From NCBI RefSeq assembly GCF_039929605.1, contig NZ_JBDSQX010000114.1, positions 19,423 to 83,422 on the forward strand: a stretch of DNA of 64,000 nucleotides. The letters run 5' to 3'. This DNA is from Pelomonas sp039929605 (GTDB lineage Bacteria; Pseudomonadota; Gammaproteobacteria; Burkholderiales; Burkholderiaceae_C). The translations under genes were made by a program, and so were the position numbers. The first letter of the stretch is position 1; each line of letters opens with the position of its first letter. This document shows, one piece after another, positions 62,167-64,000 of this stretch. The notes beneath the pieces are model-generated. The model made no database searches, was not told the DNA's origin, and saw nothing but the letters and a program-made list of their open reading frames with translations.

Positions 62167-63678
62167 ATGGACCTGATCAACAACCTCGCCCTCGGCTTCC
62201 AGACGGCGCTGAGCCTGCAGAACCTGCTCTACGCTTTCTTCGGTTGCGTACTCGGCACGCTGATCGGCGTGCTGCCCGGTCTCGGCCCCGTCGCGACCAT
62301 CGCGATGCTGCTGCCGTCCATCTACACGCTGGACGCCACACCCGCCCTCATCATGCTGGCCGGCATTTACTACGGTGCCCAGTACGGCGGCTCCACCACG
62401 GCCATCCTGATTAACGTGCCGGGTGAATCCAGTTCGGTCGTCACCGCCATCGACGGCTATCAAATGGCCCGTCAGGGTCGCGCGGGAGCGGCTCTGGCCG
62501 CTGCGGGCCTGGGCAGCTTCTTCGCTGGGTGTGTCGGCACGATCATCATTGCCGCCTTCGCCCCGCCACTGACCGAACTGGCCTTCAAGTTCGGCTCGGC
62601 CGAGTATTTCTCGCTGATGGTGCTCGGCCTGGTCGGCGCCGTTGTGCTGGCGTCCGGCTCATTGGTCAAGGCCATCTCGATGATTGTCCTGGGGCTGCTG
62701 CTGGGGCAGGTCAATACAGACGTCATCACTGGCGCCGCGCGCTTCTCCTTCGACATTCCCGAGTTGACCGACGGCATCGGCTTCGTTGTCATCGCCATGG
62801 GCATCTTCGGCTTCGGCGAGATCATCGCCAACCTCGGCCAGCCCGAGGAGCATCGAGAAGTCTTCACCAAGGAGGTCAAGGGCCTGTGGCCCACGCGTGA
62901 GGACTTCCATGAGGCGTGGCCGTCCGTGCTGCGCGGCACGGCTCTGGGCTCCGTCCTCGGCGTGCTGCCTGGCGGCGGCGCCTTGCTGGCCTCGTTCGCG
63001 TCCTACACGCTGGAGAAGAAGGTCGTCCGTAATCCCCGAATTCCCTTCGGCAAAGGCGCCATCCAGGGCGTGGCCGGCCCCGAGAGTGCCAACAACGCTG
63101 GCGCGCAGACCAGCTTCATCCCGATGCTCACGCTGGGCATACCGCCCAACGCCGTGATGGCGCTGATGGTTGGCGCCATGACCATCAAGGGCATCCAGCC
63201 CGGGCCGCAGGTGATGACCAGCAACCCAGAACTCTTCTGGGGCCTGATCGCATCGATGTGGATTGGCAACCTGATGCTCATCGTGCTGAACCTGCCGCTG
63301 ATCGGCATCTGGATCAAGCTGCTAACGGTCCCCTACCGCTTCCTCTTCCCCGCCATCGTCGTGTTCTGCTGCATCGGCACCTACTCGCTGAACAACAACA
63401 ACTTCGATGTCTTCATGACGGCTGGCTTCGCGATGCTGGGCTACGTCTTCTACAAACTCAATTGCGAGCCCGCACCGCTGCTGCTCGGTTTCATCCTCGG
63501 CCCCATGATGGAAGAGAACCTCCGTCGGGCGTTGCTGCTTGCACGTGGTGACTGGAGCACCTTCCTGACCCGTCCGCTGTCCGCTGGCCTCCTGGTTGGC
63601 GCCGCGCTGATGATCCTGGTCGTCATGCTGCCGTCGATCAAGAACAAGCGTGAGGAAGCCTTCCAGGACGAGGCATGA
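62167..63678 (+). CDS. tctA: Tripartite tricarboxylate transporter large membrane subunit
   Basis: A 503-residue polytopic permease of the TctA family with about twelve spans. Hallmarks are GTLIGVLPGLGPVATIAMLLP near the N terminus, YYGAQYGGSTTAILINVPGE, and a second gene-internal repeat VLGVLPGGGALLASFASY. It forms the transport core with TctB. The periplasmic binding protein TctC must come from elsewhere in the genome, as is common in Burkholderiales with many TctC paralogues. Confidence 0.95.
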   Translation: MDLINNLALGFQTALSLQNLLYAFFGCVLGTLIGVLPGLGPVATIAMLLPSIYTLDATPALIMLAGIYYGAQYGGSTTAILINVPGESSSVVTAIDGYQMARQGRAGAALAAAGLGSFFAGCVGTIIIAAFAPPLTELAFKFGSAEYFSLMVLGLVGAVVLASGSLVKAISMIVLGLLLGQVNTDVITGAARFSFDIPELTDGIGFVVIAMGIFGFGEIIANLGQPEEHREVFTKEVKGLWPTREDFHEAWPSVLRGTALGSVLGVLPGGGALLASFASYTLEKKVVRNPRIPFGKGAIQGVAGPESANNAGAQTSFIPMLTLGIPPNAVMALMVGAMTIKGIQPGPQVMTSNPELFWGLIASMWIGNLMLIVLNLPLIGIWIKLLTVPYRFLFPAIVVFCCIGTYSLNNNNFDVFMTAGFAMLGYVFYKLNCEPAPLLLGFILGPMMEENLRRALLLARGDWSTFLTRPLSAGLLVGAALMILVVMLPSIKNKREEAFQDEA

Positions 63679-64000
63679 ACATGGGCGTGGGTAAAGCGTT
63701 GCCAGCGTAAGAGCTTGCGGGCGCCATCTGGCTCCTCTTGGAGTCCAGGTGTTGCCTGTTCATCCCGGCACCTGCCTGTATAGAAGGTGCCGTCGCGTTC
63801 CTCGCGGCGGATTGGCAAGCTGGCAGCCGCCTAAGCGAACTTTGATCGAGTACTTGCGGACCCCGAAAAGCTTGTGCTACAGTCGTGGGCTTCGCTGCTG
63901 ACAAAAGCGCTTCGAGATCTGGCAACGGATTGGGGTGTTGAGGATGGGCGGAGGCGGGTTGAAAGACCTGGGCGGGCTTGAGACAAGTCGGCGAGTGCTT
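63679..64000. other. 322-bp region after tctA, no gene visible
   Basis: It contains a hairpin CGGCACCT/AGGTGCCG (63766-63773 with 63785-63792) without a T-tract, a possible terminator for tctBA. A stable-RNA-like promoter follows further right. Nothing after about 63884 codes convincingly within the window. Confidence 0.6.
63854..63883 (+). promoter_or_regulatory. Candidate stable-RNA (rRNA-like) promoter
   Basis: TTGCGG (63854-63859) and TACAGT (63878-63883) are 18 bases apart. They are followed by GGGCTTCGCTGCTGACA, a stretch that resembles leaders of rRNA operons in Burkholderiales as I remember them. The 16S gene itself, if present, would begin beyond 64000. Confidence 0.4.

Overview
The window reads as a chromosomal segment of a GC-rich betaproteobacterium of the order Burkholderiales, most like the Roseateles/Rubrivivax/Leptothrix group. 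The grounds are the petABC-sspA-sspB gene order, PEP-CTERM surface proteins, a fused uraD-allC gene, a membrane urate hydroxylase (PuuD), Tct-type transport genes and a sedentary-type integron. Genus placement is inference, because no rRNA gene is visible.

Layout. 1-17.5 kb is mostly core: the end of petA, petB, petC (cytochrome bc1), sspA, sspB, a tRNA-Thr(TGT), a DUF721 gene, secA, two PEP-CTERM proteins, argJ, a secreted prolyl oligopeptidase, acetyltransferases, an esterase, a histidine phosphatase and a methyltransferase. 17.5-24.4 kb is a chromosomal integron. It holds a leftward integron integrase gene broken by a frameshift, an attI-like region with a LexA-type box over the integrase promoter, and seven gene cassettes separated by six recognisable attC sites (four of 57 bp, two of 78 bp). 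An apparently complete 1.84-kb group IIC intron with its reverse transcriptase sits exactly inside the core of the third attC. Cassette products are mostly unknown; two are recognisable, a NUDIX hydrolase and a reversed yefM-yoeB toxin-antitoxin pair.

24.4-34 kb holds a periplasmic binding protein, a probable metal-related operon (DUF2946, TonB receptor, YcnI-like), a three-gene operon of unknown function, a HipA/YjjJ-like protein that lacks both catalytic aspartates, and a TlpA-like thioredoxin. 34-44.7 kb is a purine/ureide catabolic region: M20 amidohydrolase, UraD-AllC fusion, PuuE allantoinase, UraH, XdhC, PuuD and glycerate 2-kinase. Together they lead from urate through 5-hydroxyisourate, OHCU, allantoin and allantoate to glyoxylate and glycerate. 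A Cache protein and a chemoreceptor lie inside the cluster.

44.7-64 kb returns to mixed housekeeping: an HDOD protein, a DUF3857/transglutaminase protein, LolC/E and LolD, PurU, TatD, a large lipoprotein, a MOSC protein, an MscS channel, a hypoxanthine-type DNA glycosylase, a PilB/GspE ATPase and TctB/TctA. A toxin-antitoxin pair at 52.75-53.5 kb has its toxin gene split by a 265-bp non-coding palindromic element. The window ends at a stable-RNA-like promoter.

The integron, with its intron-in-attC insertion, dead integrase, two attC families and uncharacterised cassettes, is the most interesting part. The palindromic element in the toxin gene and the HipA-like pseudokinase come next.
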